Shown: one piece after another, positions 7,371 through 17,730 of the stretch
How positions within the stretch are numbered: the first letter of the stretch is position 1
How the letters are laid out: each line of letters begins with the position of its first letter
NCBI RefSeq assembly: GCF_900117415.1
Contig: NZ_FPEI01000004.1
Location: 620,001 to 684,000 of the forward strand
Source of the DNA: Hyphomicrobium sp. CS1BSMeth3
GTDB lineage: Bacteria; Pseudomonadota; Alphaproteobacteria; Rhizobiales; Hyphomicrobiaceae
Length of the DNA: 64,000 nucleotides
Direction: 5' to 3'
The notes under the pieces: generated by a model
Told to the model about the DNA's origin: nothing
Seen by the model: the letters and a program-made list of their open reading frames with translations, nothing else
The model's database searches: none
Made by a program: the position numbers and the translations under genes

Positions 7371-9083
7371 TCACCCCTTCACGTCGAGCTGCGAGACCAT
7401 CACGCGCACGACAGACTTCTTGCCCCACACTTGATCGACCGACGCGCGCACGGCGCGACGCACGGCCTCGCGCACCATCTCCACATCGCTGCGGCGCTTG
7501 GGCGGGATGCTCTCGATCGTGCCTTCGACGACATCGAGCACCATGTCCTCCATGGCGCCGCCGCCCGGGCGCTCGGAGGGAATGCCCTCCATGACCACCT
7601 CGGGATCGTCGAGCATCTTGCCGTTGCGCGAAAGCACGAGCGACACGACGATCACGCCGACATAAGCGAGCTTGCGCCGCTCGCGAATGCACATGTCCTC
7701 GGCGCTGATCAGCAGATTGCCGTCGCGATAAATGCGCCCGACCGGCACCTCGTCGACGATCGCCGGACGGCCCGGCGCGAGGGCGACCACCTCGCCATTG
7801 ATCGCGACAACGACCTCCTTGATGCCCGCGGCCCGCCCGAGTTTGGCGTGCTCGGCAAGGTGGCGCATCTCGCCGTGCATGGGCATGAGGATCCTGGGCG
7901 TTAGCAAGCCATAGAGTTGCTTCAGCTCATCGCGCCGCGGATGCCCCGTGACGTGCACCAGCGCCTCGTTGTCGGTCACGAGGTCGGCGCCCATACGCAC
8001 GAGCGAATTCTGGATGCGCCCGACATCCCGCTCGTTCCCGGGAATAGTGCGCGAGGAGAAGATGACGAGATCGCCCTTCGCAATCGAGATGTCAGGATGC
8101 GCGTTCTCGGCAATGCGTGCGAGCGCGGCGCGCGGCTCGCCCTGGCTCCCGGTGACCAGCGCCACGATCTCATCGCGGCGATAGTCGCTGAAGCGCTGCT
8201 GGTCGGCGTACACGAAATCCGGCGGCAGGTAGCCCGTCTCGATCGCCACCTGGATGATGCGATGGAGCGCGCGCCCCGCCACGACGAGACGCCGCCCCGC
8301 TGCACGCGCCGCATTTGCGACAGCCAGCACGCGCGCGACATTCGAGGCGAATGTCGTGACGATCACGCACTGCTCGGCCTGCTTGATGATGCGCGCGAGC
8401 GATGCTGCGACATCCTCTTCCGAGGGGGAGCGGCCGTCGCGCATAGCATTCGTCGAGTCGCAGACGAGCGCCAGCACACCCTCCTCGCCGAGCTCCTTGT
8501 AGCGCAGCTCGTCCGGCGGCAGGCCCGCGCCCGGCGACTTGTCGAGCTTCCAGTCGCCCGTGTGGTAGACGAGGCCATGCGGCGTGCGGATCGCGAGACC
8601 GTTCGGCTCGGGAATCGAGTGCGCCTGATTCACGAGCTCGATGGAGAACGGCCCCACATCGAACGTCCCGCCGAGCGGGATCTCGTGGATCGGGATCTTG
8701 AGCTTGCCGCCCGTCTGCTCGGCGAGCTTGGTCTTGAGCAGCGTTGCCGTGAAGGGCGTCGCGTAGATCGGCACCTTGATGCGCGGCCAAAGCTCGATGA
8801 CCGCGCCGAAATGGTCCTCGTGCGCGTGCGTGAGCACGAGACCGCAGAGATCCTTCGCCCGGCTCTCGATGAACTTGAGATCCGGCATGATGACATCGAC
8901 GCCGGGATCGAACTCGCCTTCGGGGAAGGTAATACCGAGGTCGATCATCAGCCACTTGCGCGCGCGCTCGGGGCCGAGGCCGTAGAGATAGCAGTTCATG
9001 CCGATCTCGCCGAGCCCGCCGAGGGCGAGGACGACCAGCTCACTATCGCCTTTGGATTCCGGTGTGCGCGTGCGTGCCATCAT
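7371..9083 (-). CDS. rnj: Ribonuclease J
   Basis: Ribonuclease J is a metallo-beta-lactamase/beta-CASP nuclease with 5'-exonuclease and endonuclease activity in RNA maturation and decay. The 570-residue product has the zinc-binding HAHEDH (86-91) and the later ligand HTGDWKLD, followed by the beta-CASP domain and a C-terminal domain, matching the alphaproteobacterial form. It is the last gene of the leftward nuo block, 6 nt after birA, a placement typical of Hyphomicrobiales. Two Met codons are adjacent at the start; either could be used. Confidence 0.95.
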   Translation of the reverse strand: MMARTRTPESKGDSELVVLALGGLGEIGMNCYLYGLGPERARKWLMIDLGITFPEGEFDPGVDVIMPDLKFIESRAKDLCGLVLTHAHEDHFGAVIELWPRIKVPIYATPFTATLLKTKLAEQTGGKLKIPIHEIPLGGTFDVGPFSIELVNQAHSIPEPNGLAIRTPHGLVYHTGDWKLDKSPGAGLPPDELRYKELGEEGVLALVCDSTNAMRDGRSPSEEDVAASLARIIKQAEQCVIVTTFASNVARVLAVANAARAAGRRLVVAGRALHRIIQVAIETGYLPPDFVYADQQRFSDYRRDEIVALVTGSQGEPRAALARIAENAHPDISIAKGDLVIFSSRTIPGNERDVGRIQNSLVRMGADLVTDNEALVHVTGHPRRDELKQLYGLLTPRILMPMHGEMRHLAEHAKLGRAAGIKEVVVAINGEVVALAPGRPAIVDEVPVGRIYRDGNLLISAEDMCIRERRKLAYVGVIVVSLVLSRNGKMLDDPEVVMEGIPSERPGGGAMEDMVLDVVEGTIESIPPKRRSDVEMVREAVRRAVRASVDQVWGKKSVVRVMVSQLDVKG

Positions 9084-9089
9084 GTGACC

Positions 9090-9863
9090 TCAGGCCCGCT
9101 CGGACGGCAGCACAGTGACGTCACCGAACGTGAAGCGGCGCCGCCCAGCCAACGGCAGATCGATCAGCAGGGCGCCATCGTCGTCGAGCCCCGCGAACGC
9201 GCCCGCGACCGGGCCATCCTGCGTCTTGATCTCGAGCGGGCGCCCGAGCGGTATGGCGCGGGCGGCCCAGGCGGCGCGGATCGCGGCGAAGCCGTCGGCT
9301 GCTTCCCATGTGGCGAGCCAGTGCGCGGTGTGCGCGACGAGCAGGTCGAGAACTTCGCGCGCCGCGAGAGAGCTCCCACGCGCGGAGAGAGAGGTTACCG
9401 CCCGATCCGAGACGTCCGGCGCGGAGGCCACATTGATGCCGATGCCGATGAGCGACATGAGCGTGCCGCCATAGGTGCCGGACTCGATGAGAATGCCCGA
9501 GATCTTAGCCCCCTCGATCAGCACGTCGTTCGGCCACTTCAGCTCGACACGCCCGGCCCTGCTGCCGGTGAGGGCTTCGGCGACCGCATCGTAGGTGGCA
9601 ACGCCGGCGACCAGTGACAGCTCCGGCAGTCGCGCCGGCGGACAGTTCGGCGCGAACAGCAGTGTCGCTGCGACATTCCCTTCGCTGGCCTCGACCCACG
9701 CGCGGCCCGAGCGGCCCTTGCCCGCCGTCTGGCGACGTGTCGCAATCCAGATGGGCCCGCGCTCACCGGCGGCCGCACGCCGATGCGCCTCGTCGTTCGT
9801 GGAGCCGACCTCATCGAGGAGCTCAACCGGAGGCAACGCATACGGGAGAGGCCGGTCCGGCAT
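9090..9863 (-). CDS. birA: Biotin--[acetyl-CoA-carboxylase] ligase
   Basis: It forms biotinyl-AMP and attaches biotin to carboxyl-carrier proteins. From the ATG at 9863 the product has 257 residues. STNDEA (21-26), the biotinyl-AMP loop GKGRSGRAW (48-56) and KWPNDVL (109-115) are all present, followed by a C-terminal SH3-like domain. There is no N-terminal winged helix, so it is an enzyme only (group I), not a repressor. The longer open frame from 9968 would overlap nuoN by 97 nt and adds low-complexity sequence; the chosen start lies 8 nt after the nuoN stop. It should serve carboxylases such as the propionyl-CoA type whose beta subunit lies at 50.9 kb. Confidence 0.93.
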   Translation of the reverse strand: MPDRPLPYALPPVELLDEVGSTNDEAHRRAAAGERGPIWIATRRQTAGKGRSGRAWVEASEGNVAATLLFAPNCPPARLPELSLVAGVATYDAVAEALTGSRAGRVELKWPNDVLIEGAKISGILIESGTYGGTLMSLIGIGINVASAPDVSDRAVTSLSARGSSLAAREVLDLLVAHTAHWLATWEAADGFAAIRAAWAARAIPLGRPLEIKTQDGPVAGAFAGLDDDGALLIDLPLAGRRRFTFGDVTVLPSERA

Positions 9864-9871
9864 CAGATTTC

Positions 9872-11320
9872 CTAGAAGAGCGTACGCGCTGCCGCTGCTG
9901 CTGCCTCGACCAGCGGTGCGGAAATGATGGGCAGCACGAAAGCGATGACCAGCACCATGGCCACCCACTGCACGGCCCTTTCCTTGGGCAGCGTCGGCTC
10001 GAAAGGCTGGCCGGCCTCATCGAAGAACATCAGCTTCACGATGCGCAGATAATAGTAGGCGCCGACCACACTCGCGAGCACGCCGATCACGGCGAGCGTA
10101 TAGAGCTCCGCCTTGATGGCTGCCATGAACACGTAGAGCTTGGCGAAGAAGCCCGCGAGTGGCGGGATGCCGGCAAGCGAGAACATGAACATGGCCATGG
10201 CAAAGGCCATGGGCAGATTGGTCTTGGAGAGGCCTGCGAGCTCGCTGATGTCCTCGATGGCCGTGCCGTCGCGGCGCATGGCAAGGATGACCGCAAAGGC
10301 ACCGAGCGTCATGACGACATAGATCGCCATGTAGAGGAGCACACCCTGCACGCCCTCGACCGTCCCCGCGGCGAGACCGACAAGCGCATACCCCATGTTC
10401 GCGATCGAGGAGTACGCCATCAGTCGCTTGATGTTCGTCTGCCGGATGGCGGCGAAGGCACCGAGCAGCATGGAGGCGATCGCGAGGAACACGACGATCT
10501 GCTGCCACTGCGGCTGCACGCCCGCGAACATCGAGATGACAATGCGGATGAAGAGCGCCATGGCCGCGACTTTCGGCGCGGAGGCGAAGAAGGCCGTCAC
10601 CGGCGTCGGCGCACCTTCGTAGACGTCCGGCGTCCACATGTGGAAGGGCACGGCCGAGATCTTGAAGGCGATGCCCACGAGCAGGAAGACGAGACCGAAG
10701 ACGAGCAACAGATCCTGTCCTGCCCCCGGTGAACGCGCGGCAGCGGCAATGGCCTCGAAGCTTGTCGCGCCGGCAAAGCCGTAGAGCAGCGAGGCGCCGT
10801 AGAGCAGCATTCCCGAGGAAAGCGCGCCGAGGACAAAATACTTGAGGCCAGCCTCGCTCGAGCGCGTCGAGTCGCGCCGGATGGCCGCGACCACATAGAG
10901 CGCGAGGCTCTGAAGCTCGAGGCCGAGGTAGAGCGAAATGAGGTTGTTGGCCGAGACCATCATCATCATGCCGGTAGCCGCCAGCAGGACGAGGACGGGA
11001 TACTCGAACTTCAGCGCCTTCCTCTCGGACATCTCGTCGAATGAAAGGACGAGCGCGCCGGCCGCGGCGACGAGCACGACGATCTTCATGAAGCGGCCGA
11101 AGGAGTCGATGACGAAGGCACCGTCGAAGAGCTGCTGCTTGCCCGCACCCTGCAGGACAGCGAAACCCGACGCGAGCAGCACGGCGACTGCCAGCCACAT
11201 GATGCGGCCGGCTTCCTCCTGGGCTTCAGGTCGGAACACACCGAGCATGAGAAGCGCCATGGCGCCGAGCGCGAGGATCAGCTCGGGAAGCAGCGGGGCA
11301 TAGACGGCGAGGGCGGACAT
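9872..11320 (-). CDS. nuoN: NADH-quinone oxidoreductase subunit N
   Basis: An antiporter-like membrane subunit of respiratory complex I. The 482-residue product is almost entirely hydrophobic helices, with the conserved lysine-bearing segment [20 protein letters not shown] and [16 protein letters not shown], both typical of the NuoL/M/N proton-channel family. Length is normal. It follows nuoM by 28 nt and precedes birA by 8 nt. Confidence 0.96.
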   Translation of the reverse strand: MSALAVYAPLLPELILALGAMALLMLGVFRPEAQEEAGRIMWLAVAVLLASGFAVLQGAGKQQLFDGAFVIDSFGRFMKIVVLVAAAGALVLSFDEMSERKALKFEYPVLVLLAATGMMMMVSANNLISLYLGLELQSLALYVVAAIRRDSTRSSEAGLKYFVLGALSSGMLLYGASLLYGFAGATSFEAIAAAARSPGAGQDLLLVFGLVFLLVGIAFKISAVPFHMWTPDVYEGAPTPVTAFFASAPKVAAMALFIRIVISMFAGVQPQWQQIVVFLAIASMLLGAFAAIRQTNIKRLMAYSSIANMGYALVGLAAGTVEGVQGVLLYMAIYVVMTLGAFAVILAMRRDGTAIEDISELAGLSKTNLPMAFAMAMFMFSLAGIPPLAGFFAKLYVFMAAIKAELYTLAVIGVLASVVGAYYYLRIVKLMFFDEAGQPFEPTLPKERAVQWVAMVLVIAFVLPIISAPLVEAAAAAARTLF

Positions 11321-11348
11321 CTGAAAAGCGAGCCTCTCTCAGGTGTGC

Positions 11349-12884
11349 TCAGCGCGTTGGCGCCGCTGCTGGACTGATGACCACGCGCGTCGCGCTCTCG
11401 CCACGCGCTTTCTTGACGGCCGTCGTGTGCCGCTCGACGAGCTGGTTCACGGACTTCGCGGTGACATCGAGCACGGGTGCCGGATAGAAACCGAACAGAA
11501 TGGTCAGGATGACGAGCGGCGCCATGAAGACGATCTCGCGCGGCGTCATATCGGCAATGGCCTTGAGCTTCGGCTTCTCGAGCACGCCGAAGATCATGCG
11601 GCGGTAGAGATAGAGCGCATAGGCCGCCGAGAGGATCACGCCCGTCGTTGCGAAGAAGGCAACCCAGGTATTGGCCTTGAAGGCCGACAGGAGCGTGAGG
11701 AACTCGCCGACGAAACCCGACGTGCCCGGCAGGCCGACGTTCGCCATGGTGAAGACCATGAAGCAGAAGGCGTAGATCGGCATTCGGTTGACGAGGCCGC
11801 CATAGGCCGCGATCTCGCGCGTGTGCATGCGGTCATAGACGACGCCGACGCAGAGAAAGAGCGCGGCCGAGACAATGCCGTGCGAGAGCATCTGGAAGAT
11901 CGCGCCGTCCACGCCCTGCTGCGAGAACGTGAAGATGCCCATGGTCACGAAGCCCATGTGGGCGACGGACGAGTAGGCGATCAGCTTCTTCACGTCCTCC
12001 TGCGCCAGCGCCACGAGCGATGTGTAGACGATCGCCACCACCGAGAGCAGGAACACGAGCGGCGCGAAATCCACGGACGCCACCGGGAACATCGGCAGCG
12101 AGAAACGCAGGAAGCCGTAGCCGCCCATCTTCAGCAGGATGCCCGCCAGGATCACGGAGCCCGCAGTCGGCGCCTCGACGTGCGCGTCGGGCAGCCACGT
12201 GTGGACGGGCCACATGGGCATCTTCACCGCAAAGGAGGCGAAGAAGGCGAGCCACAGCCACCACTGCATACCGACGGGGAAATCCGTCCTCAGCAGCGTC
12301 GGGATGTCGGTCGTGCCGGCGTACCAGTACATGGCCAGCATGGCGAGCAGCATCAGCACCGAGCCGAGCAGCGTGTAGAGGAAGAACTTGAAGCTCGCGT
12401 AGACGCGCCGCGCACCGCCCCACACGCCGATGATGATGAACATCGGGATGAGGCCAGCCTCGAAGAAGATGTAGAAGAGCACGAGATCGAGCGCGCAGAA
12501 GACGCCGATCATCAGCGTTTCGAGCACTAGAAACGCGATCATGTATTCCTTGACGCGCTCCTCGACGGATTCCCAGCTCGCCAGGATGCAGAGCGGCATG
12601 AGGAAAGCCGTCAGCACGACGAACAGCATGGAGATGCCGTCGACGCCCATCTTGTACTTGATGGGACCGAGCCACGCCCGCTCCTCGACGAACTGGAAGT
12701 CGGGGTTGGCGGGATCGAAGTTGATCCAGATGATCAGCGAGAGCGCGAACGTGAAGAGCGTCGTCCAGAGCGCGATCCAGCGCGCGTTCTGCTTGGCTTC
12801 CGAATTAAGGAAGCACATGAAGATCGCGACCGTCGCCGGCAGGAAAGTGACGACGGACAGGAGGCTGTTGCCGGCGAGGTTCAT
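11349..12884 (-). CDS. nuoM: NADH-quinone oxidoreductase subunit M
   Basis: The second antiporter-like proton-pumping subunit of complex I (511 residues, about 14 membrane helices). Family segments include [39 protein letters not shown] and [15 protein letters not shown]. Its start overlaps the nuoL stop by 4 nt (ATGA), implying translational coupling. Confidence 0.97.
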   Translation of the reverse strand: MNLAGNSLLSVVTFLPATVAIFMCFLNSEAKQNARWIALWTTLFTFALSLIIWINFDPANPDFQFVEERAWLGPIKYKMGVDGISMLFVVLTAFLMPLCILASWESVEERVKEYMIAFLVLETLMIGVFCALDLVLFYIFFEAGLIPMFIIIGVWGGARRVYASFKFFLYTLLGSVLMLLAMLAMYWYAGTTDIPTLLRTDFPVGMQWWLWLAFFASFAVKMPMWPVHTWLPDAHVEAPTAGSVILAGILLKMGGYGFLRFSLPMFPVASVDFAPLVFLLSVVAIVYTSLVALAQEDVKKLIAYSSVAHMGFVTMGIFTFSQQGVDGAIFQMLSHGIVSAALFLCVGVVYDRMHTREIAAYGGLVNRMPIYAFCFMVFTMANVGLPGTSGFVGEFLTLLSAFKANTWVAFFATTGVILSAAYALYLYRRMIFGVLEKPKLKAIADMTPREIVFMAPLVILTILFGFYPAPVLDVTAKSVNQLVERHTTAVKKARGESATRVVISPAAAPTR

Positions 12885-14830
12885 CGCACGCCTCCCGTGC
12901 CGAGCATGAACCAGGTAATGAGCGCCGCGAGCCCAATGAGCATGGCAAAGGCATAGTGGTAGATGTAGCCCGTCTGCAGCTTGGCGACGTTGTTTGCCGT
13001 CACGAGCACGCGGTTCGCGGTGCCGTCGATCGTGCCGTCGATGACAGCGCCATCGCCCTTCTTCCAGAGGAAGTTGCCGATCGCGAAAGCGGGCCTGACG
13101 AAGATGCGGTCATAGAGCTCGTCGAAGTACCACTTGTTGAGCAGGAAGAGGTACAGCGGGCGGAAGGCGTTCGCCGTCGCCTCGGGCAGCCAGGGCGCCT
13201 GGATGTAGTAGACGTAGGAGAGGCCGAAGCCCGCCAGCATGGCGAGGAACGGCGACACCGCGACCCACGCCGGCACCTCGTGAATGGCGTGCATGATGTG
13301 GCTGCCCGGCCCTTCGAAGATCGCCTTGCCCCAGAACTCCTTGTAGCCGTCGCCGACGAATAGCCCCTTGAACATGAAGCCGGCGAAGATCGCACCCGCT
13401 GCCAAAACGAACAGCGGCACGAGCATCACATAGGGGCTCTCGCGCGCGTGCTCGTAGGTGTGGTGGTCGGCGCGTGTGCGGCCGTAGAAGGTCATGAACA
13501 TGAGCCGCCAGGAGTAGAACGAGGTCATGAAGGCGGCGATAACCAGCAGCCAGAAGGCGTAGTTGAAGGGCGTGTGCCCGGCATAGGCCGCTTCCACGAT
13601 CACGTCCTTGGAGTGGAAGCCCGCAAAGCCCGCAACGAACGGAATGCCGACGCCGGTCAGCGCCAGTGTGCCGATCAGCATCATGGCCCAGGTGATCGGG
13701 ATCTTGGAGCGCAGGCCACCCATGTGGCGCATGTCCTGCTCGTGATGCATGGCGTGGATCACCGAGCCCGCGCCAAGGAACAGGAGGGCCTTGAAGAAAG
13801 CGTGCGTGAAGAGGTGGAAGATGCCCGCCGAATATGCGCCGACGCCAATCGCCGCGAACATGTAGCCGAGCTGCGAGCACGTCGAGTAGGCGATCACGCG
13901 CTTGATGTCGTTCTGGACGAGGCCGACGGTCGCCGCGAAGAATGCCGTCACGGCGCCAACCAGCGTCACGACCTGCAGCGCGACCGGCGCATACTCGAAG
14001 AGCGGCGAGAGGCGCGCCACCATGAATACGCCGGCGGTCACCATGGTCGCAGCATGGATCAGCGCCGAGACCGGCGTCGGGCCTTCCATGGCGTCCGGGA
14101 GCCAGGTGTGCAGCAGGAACTGCGCCGACTTGCCCATGGCACCGACGAACAGCAGCAGACACAGCGTCGTCAGGATGTCGACCTCGTAGCCGAGGAAGCC
14201 CATGGTCTTGCCGGCGTGCTGCGGGGCCGCGGCGAACACGGCGTCGAGGCTGATCGTCTGGAAAATGAAGAACACGCCGAACATGCCGAGCGAAAAGCCG
14301 AAGTCGCCGACACGGTTGACGATGAAGGCCTTGATCGCGGCCGCATTGGCCTCGGGCTTCTGATACCAGAAGCCAATCAGCAGATAGGAGGCGAGACCCA
14401 CGCCCTCCCAGCCGAAGAACATCTGGAGGAGATTGTCCGCCGTCACCAGCATGAGCATGGCGAACGTGAAGAGCGAGAGATAGGCGAAGAAGCGCGGCCG
14501 GTGCGGATCCTCGTGCATGTAGCCAATGGAGTAGATGTGCACGAGGGCCGAGACCGTCGTCACGACGACGAGCATCACGGCTGTGAGCGTATCGACGCGA
14601 ATACCCCAGGAGACGTCGAGCTCGCCCGAGGAGACCCAGCGCATGAGCGTGATCTTGTCGGTCGCGTGTCCGATGCCGACCTGCCAGAAGGCAACCCACG
14701 AAAGCACCGCCGCGATCACCAGGAAGCCCGAGGTGATCAGCTCCGCCGGGCGCGGGCCGATGAAGCGGCCGAAGAAGCCGGCGATCAGCGCGCCGAGCAG
14801 CGGGAGGAAGACAATGGCCTGATAGATCAT
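12881..14830 (-). CDS. nuoL: NADH-quinone oxidoreductase subunit L
   Basis: The largest antiporter-like subunit of complex I (649 residues). It carries the NuoL signatures [39 protein letters not shown] and [20 protein letters not shown], and a long C-terminal extension consistent with the lateral helix that runs along the membrane arm. It is coupled to nuoM by a 4-nt overlap and lies 46 nt after nuoK. Confidence 0.97.
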   Translation of the reverse strand: MIYQAIVFLPLLGALIAGFFGRFIGPRPAELITSGFLVIAAVLSWVAFWQVGIGHATDKITLMRWVSSGELDVSWGIRVDTLTAVMLVVVTTVSALVHIYSIGYMHEDPHRPRFFAYLSLFTFAMLMLVTADNLLQMFFGWEGVGLASYLLIGFWYQKPEANAAAIKAFIVNRVGDFGFSLGMFGVFFIFQTISLDAVFAAAPQHAGKTMGFLGYEVDILTTLCLLLFVGAMGKSAQFLLHTWLPDAMEGPTPVSALIHAATMVTAGVFMVARLSPLFEYAPVALQVVTLVGAVTAFFAATVGLVQNDIKRVIAYSTCSQLGYMFAAIGVGAYSAGIFHLFTHAFFKALLFLGAGSVIHAMHHEQDMRHMGGLRSKIPITWAMMLIGTLALTGVGIPFVAGFAGFHSKDVIVEAAYAGHTPFNYAFWLLVIAAFMTSFYSWRLMFMTFYGRTRADHHTYEHARESPYVMLVPLFVLAAGAIFAGFMFKGLFVGDGYKEFWGKAIFEGPGSHIMHAIHEVPAWVAVSPFLAMLAGFGLSYVYYIQAPWLPEATANAFRPLYLFLLNKWYFDELYDRIFVRPAFAIGNFLWKKGDGAVIDGTIDGTANRVLVTANNVAKLQTGYIYHYAFAMLIGLAALITWFMLGTGGVR

Positions 14831-14876
14831 GCGTTGGTCCCGGAAGGCGCAGACACGGAAGAGCCGGCGGCGCTAG

Positions 14877-15185
14877 CTAGCCCTTCATCATGTTGATGTC
14901 TTCGACCGCGATAGTGCCGCGGTTGCGGAAATAGACGACCACGATCGCAAGGCCGATCGCCGCCTCGGCGGCCGCGACCGTCAGCACGAACAGCGCGAAC
15001 ACCTGGCCGGTGAGGTTGCCGAGGTAGCTCGAGAACGAGACGAGGTTGATGTTGACCGCGAGCAGCATGAGCTCGACCGACATCAGGATGACGATCACGT
15101 TCTTGCGGTTGAGGAAGATGCCGAAGATGCCGAGCGTGAACAGGCACGCCGCGACCGTGAGATAGTGTCCGAGCCCGATATCCAT
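14877..15185 (-). CDS. nuoK: NADH-quinone oxidoreductase subunit K
   Basis: A 102-residue, three-helix membrane subunit linking NuoH/J to the antiporter subunits. The two buried glutamates of the proton path are visible as Glu38 (LMSVELML) and Glu74 (AAAEAAIG). Length is standard. It starts 9 nt after a small extra membrane-protein gene rather than directly after nuoJ. Confidence 0.97.
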   Translation of the reverse strand: MDIGLGHYLTVAACLFTLGIFGIFLNRKNVIVILMSVELMLLAVNINLVSFSSYLGNLTGQVFALFVLTVAAAEAAIGLAIVVVYFRNRGTIAVEDINMMKG

Positions 15186-15194
15186 GGTGCTCCC

Positions 15195-15425
15195 TCAGCT
15201 CCCCACTATGCCGGCCGCGCGCAGCAGCGGTACCGCAAGCGCAAAAACGCCGCCGATCGCCAGCGCCACGAGGAACGCGCTCATCAGCCATTGCCCTTTC
15301 GTCGGCCGGCGCTCGCCGCGCGCGTGCGCCTTGCGGGCGCGCTCGGCTTCCTTGGCCTGCTTACGGGCGCCGGCGAGAGAGACGACATTCGAGCCATGAT
15401 CCTGATGGTCGAGCCCGTTCTTCAT
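15195..15425 (-). CDS. Small single-span membrane protein embedded in the nuo operon
   Basis: A 76-residue product not matching any core Nuo subunit. Residues 1-47 are polar and strongly basic (KQAKEAERARKAHARGERRP at 22-41); residues 48-71 form one hydrophobic helix (LMSAFLVALAIGGVFALAVPLL). It should sit in the membrane with a cytoplasmic basic N-terminus. It is clearly translated with nuo: its ATG overlaps the nuoJ stop as ATGA, and nuoK starts 9 nt after its stop. Precedents exist for unidentified frames inside alphaproteobacterial nuo operons (Paracoccus), so it could be an accessory subunit or assembly factor of complex I; this is inference. Confidence 0.85.
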   Translation of the reverse strand: MKNGLDHQDHGSNVVSLAGARKQAKEAERARKAHARGERRPTKGQWLMSAFLVALAIGGVFALAVPLLRAAGIVGS

Positions 15426-16069
15426 CCCCGGCGCTCCCCGCTCGGCACGATGACCTGGCCCGGCGCGAGCTTCACGACCTCGATGGCCGCCGCCGGCGTG
15501 CGCGCGTTCTGGGCCGCGATCGACTGGCGACGGATGCCTTCCTTGTGGCGCAGCGTCAGCACGATGGCGCCGATCATGGCCACGAGCAGGATCAAACCTG
15601 CCGCCTGGAAGAAGTAGACGTATTGCGTGTAAAGCAGCCGGCCCAGCGCCTCGGTGTTGGTGAGCACCGGCCCGGTCGACGCCGGCGCCTTCGCCGCCCC
15701 GGCCACGACGTCGCTCGCCTTCCCGACCACGCGGAAACCGACCACCATGATCAGCTCGACGAGCAGCACGAGACCGACGAACGCCCCGATCGAGGCATGG
15801 CGGATGAAACCGGCGCGCAGCGAGGCAAAATCGACGTCGAGCATCATGACGACGAAGAGGAAGAGCACCGCGACGGCGCCGACGTACACGACGACGAGGA
15901 TCATCGCCAGGAACTCGGCCCCGAGCAGCACGAAAAGACCTGCCGCATTGAAGAAGGCGAGGATCAGCCACAGAACCGCGTGCACGGGATTGCGCGCGAC
16001 GATGACCAGGAGCCCGGACATCACCGTCACGCCGGCGAACAGATAGAAGAAGAGCGCCGTCAATGCCAT
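15422..16069 (-). CDS. nuoJ: NADH-quinone oxidoreductase subunit J
   Basis: A 215-residue membrane subunit of complex I with five predicted helices, including the NuoJ/ND6 core EFLAMILVVVYVGAVAVLFL, which contains the pi-bulge helix. The C-terminal tail is polar. It starts 61 nt after nuoI, and its stop overlaps the start of the 76-codon gene. Confidence 0.96.
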   Translation of the reverse strand: MALTALFFYLFAGVTVMSGLLVIVARNPVHAVLWLILAFFNAAGLFVLLGAEFLAMILVVVYVGAVAVLFLFVVMMLDVDFASLRAGFIRHASIGAFVGLVLLVELIMVVGFRVVGKASDVVAGAAKAPASTGPVLTNTEALGRLLYTQYVYFFQAAGLILLVAMIGAIVLTLRHKEGIRRQSIAAQNARTPAAAIEVVKLAPGQVIVPSGERRG

Positions 16070-16130
16070 CCGCTAATCCTCATCCCTCGATCATCTCCCG
16101 CGCCCCGCGTAGCAGCGCGCCACACGTCCG

Positions 16131-16619
16131 TCAGCGATAGCGCGCGTCGAGCGCGAGGTTCTTCGCGATCTCGCGCTCCCAGCGGTCGCCGTTCGCGAGC
16201 AGGCGCGCCTTGTCGTAGTAGAGCTCTTCGCGCGTCTCGGTCGCGAACTCGAAGTTCGGCCCCTCGACGATCGCATCGACCGGGCAGGCCTCCTGGCACA
16301 GGCCGCAGTAGATGCACTTCACCATGTCGATGTCGTAGCGGGTCGTGCGCCGCGTGCCGTCATTGCGGCGCGGGCCGGCCTCGATCGTGATCGCCTGCGC
16401 CGGGCAGATGGCCTCGCAGAGCTTGCAGGCAATGCAGCGCTCCTCGCCGTTCGGGTAGCGGCGCAGTGCGTGCTCGCCGCGGAAGCGCGGGCTCAGCGGC
16501 CCCTTCTCGAAGGGATAGTTCAGCGTCTTCTTCGGCGCGAAGAAGTAGCGCATGGAAAGGAAGAACGCCGAGACGAACTCCTTCAGGAAGAGCGATTTCA
16601 CACCTTGGGCGACGCTCAT
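16131..16619 (-). CDS. nuoI: NADH-quinone oxidoreductase subunit I (two [4Fe-4S])
   Basis: A ferredoxin-like subunit carrying clusters N6a and N6b between NuoG and NuoB. Two CxxCxxCxxxCP motifs are at Cys62/65/68/72 and Cys102/105/108/112. The 162-residue length is that of the alphaproteobacterial and mitochondrial (TYKY) form. nuoH ends 37 nt upstream. Confidence 0.97.
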   Translation of the reverse strand: MSVAQGVKSLFLKEFVSAFFLSMRYFFAPKKTLNYPFEKGPLSPRFRGEHALRRYPNGEERCIACKLCEAICPAQAITIEAGPRRNDGTRRTTRYDIDMVKCIYCGLCQEACPVDAIVEGPNFEFATETREELYYDKARLLANGDRWEREIAKNLALDARYR

Positions 16620-16656
16620 GGGCGGCCTCGTGCAGTTGTGCGTGCGATCGAGAGGG

Positions 16657-17715
16657 TCACGGCGCGAGCCCTCCGAAGTGGAGGATGGCAGCCACCGCCA
16701 CGACCATGGCGAGCGAGAGCGGCAGGAACACCTTCCAGCCGAGCCGCATGAGCTGATCGTAGCGATAGCGCGGCACCATGGCCTTCACCATCGCGAACAT
16801 GAAGAAGACGAACGTGACCTTGAGCAGGAACCAGATCGGTCCCGGAATCCAGTTCAGCAACCAGATGTCAACCGGCGGCAGCCAGCCACCGAGGAACATG
16901 ATGGTCGTCAGTGCACACATGGTCACGATCGCCACGTACTCGCCGAGCATGAACAGCAGGTACGGCGTCGATGAATACTCAACCATGAACCCCGCGACGA
17001 GTTCCGATTCCGCCTCGGGGAGGTCGAAGGGCGGACGGTTGGTTTCTGCGAGCGCCGAGATGAAGAACACGACGAACATCGGGAAGAGCACCAGCCAGTT
17101 CCAGTCGAGGAACGAGTTGGGCAAGCCGATCGCCGTGCCAATGCCGGTCTTCTGCGACATCACGATCGCGCTCATGTTGAGCGAGCCGACCAGCAGCAGG
17201 ACCGTGATGATCACGAAACCGATCGAGACCTCGTAGGACACCATCTGCGCCGCCGAGCGCAGAGATCCGAGGAAGGGATACTTCGAGTTCGACGCCCAGC
17301 CGCCCATGATGATGCCGTAGACGCCGAGCGAGGAGATCGCGAACAAGTACAGAATGCCGACATTCAGGTCCGAGATCACGATGCCGCTGCCGACCGGGAT
17401 CACGGCCCAGGCCGCGAGCGCGAGCACCGAGGTCACGAGCGGCGCGAGCAGGAACACGCCCTTGTCGGCGCCGGCCGGAATGACCGGCTCCTTCAGCACG
17501 AACTTCAGGAGGTCTGCGAAGGACTGCAGGAGGCCGAACGGACCGACCACATTGGGGCCGCGACGCATCTGCACGGCCGCCCAGACCTTGCGGTCCATGA
17601 GCAGCAGGAAGGCGATGATGACCAGCAGCGAGACGAGCAGCAGCAGGCTTGCGCCTACTGTCAGCGCGAGCCAGAGCGCGTAATCCCACCAGGTTTCAAA
17701 GGTTGTCGGAAACAT
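16657..17715 (-). CDS. nuoH: NADH-quinone oxidoreductase subunit H
   Basis: A membrane subunit forming the quinone chamber and first proton channel. The 352-residue product has about eight helices and the diagnostic loop [17 protein letters not shown] (224-240), plus [14 protein letters not shown] (51-64). It follows nuoG by 15 nt. Confidence 0.97.
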   Translation of the reverse strand: MFPTTFETWWDYALWLALTVGASLLLLVSLLVIIAFLLLMDRKVWAAVQMRRGPNVVGPFGLLQSFADLLKFVLKEPVIPAGADKGVFLLAPLVTSVLALAAWAVIPVGSGIVISDLNVGILYLFAISSLGVYGIIMGGWASNSKYPFLGSLRSAAQMVSYEVSIGFVIITVLLLVGSLNMSAIVMSQKTGIGTAIGLPNSFLDWNWLVLFPMFVVFFISALAETNRPPFDLPEAESELVAGFMVEYSSTPYLLFMLGEYVAIVTMCALTTIMFLGGWLPPVDIWLLNWIPGPIWFLLKVTFVFFMFAMVKAMVPRYRYDQLMRLGWKVFLPLSLAMVVAVAAILHFGGLAP

Positions 17716-17730
17716 GCGTGCTGGCCTGCC

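Noticed and set aside
13448-14896. 482-codon rightward open frame opposite nuoL
   Set aside because: Highly charged (Glu/Arg/His) translation, the usual antisense pattern of a hydrophobic membrane protein gene.
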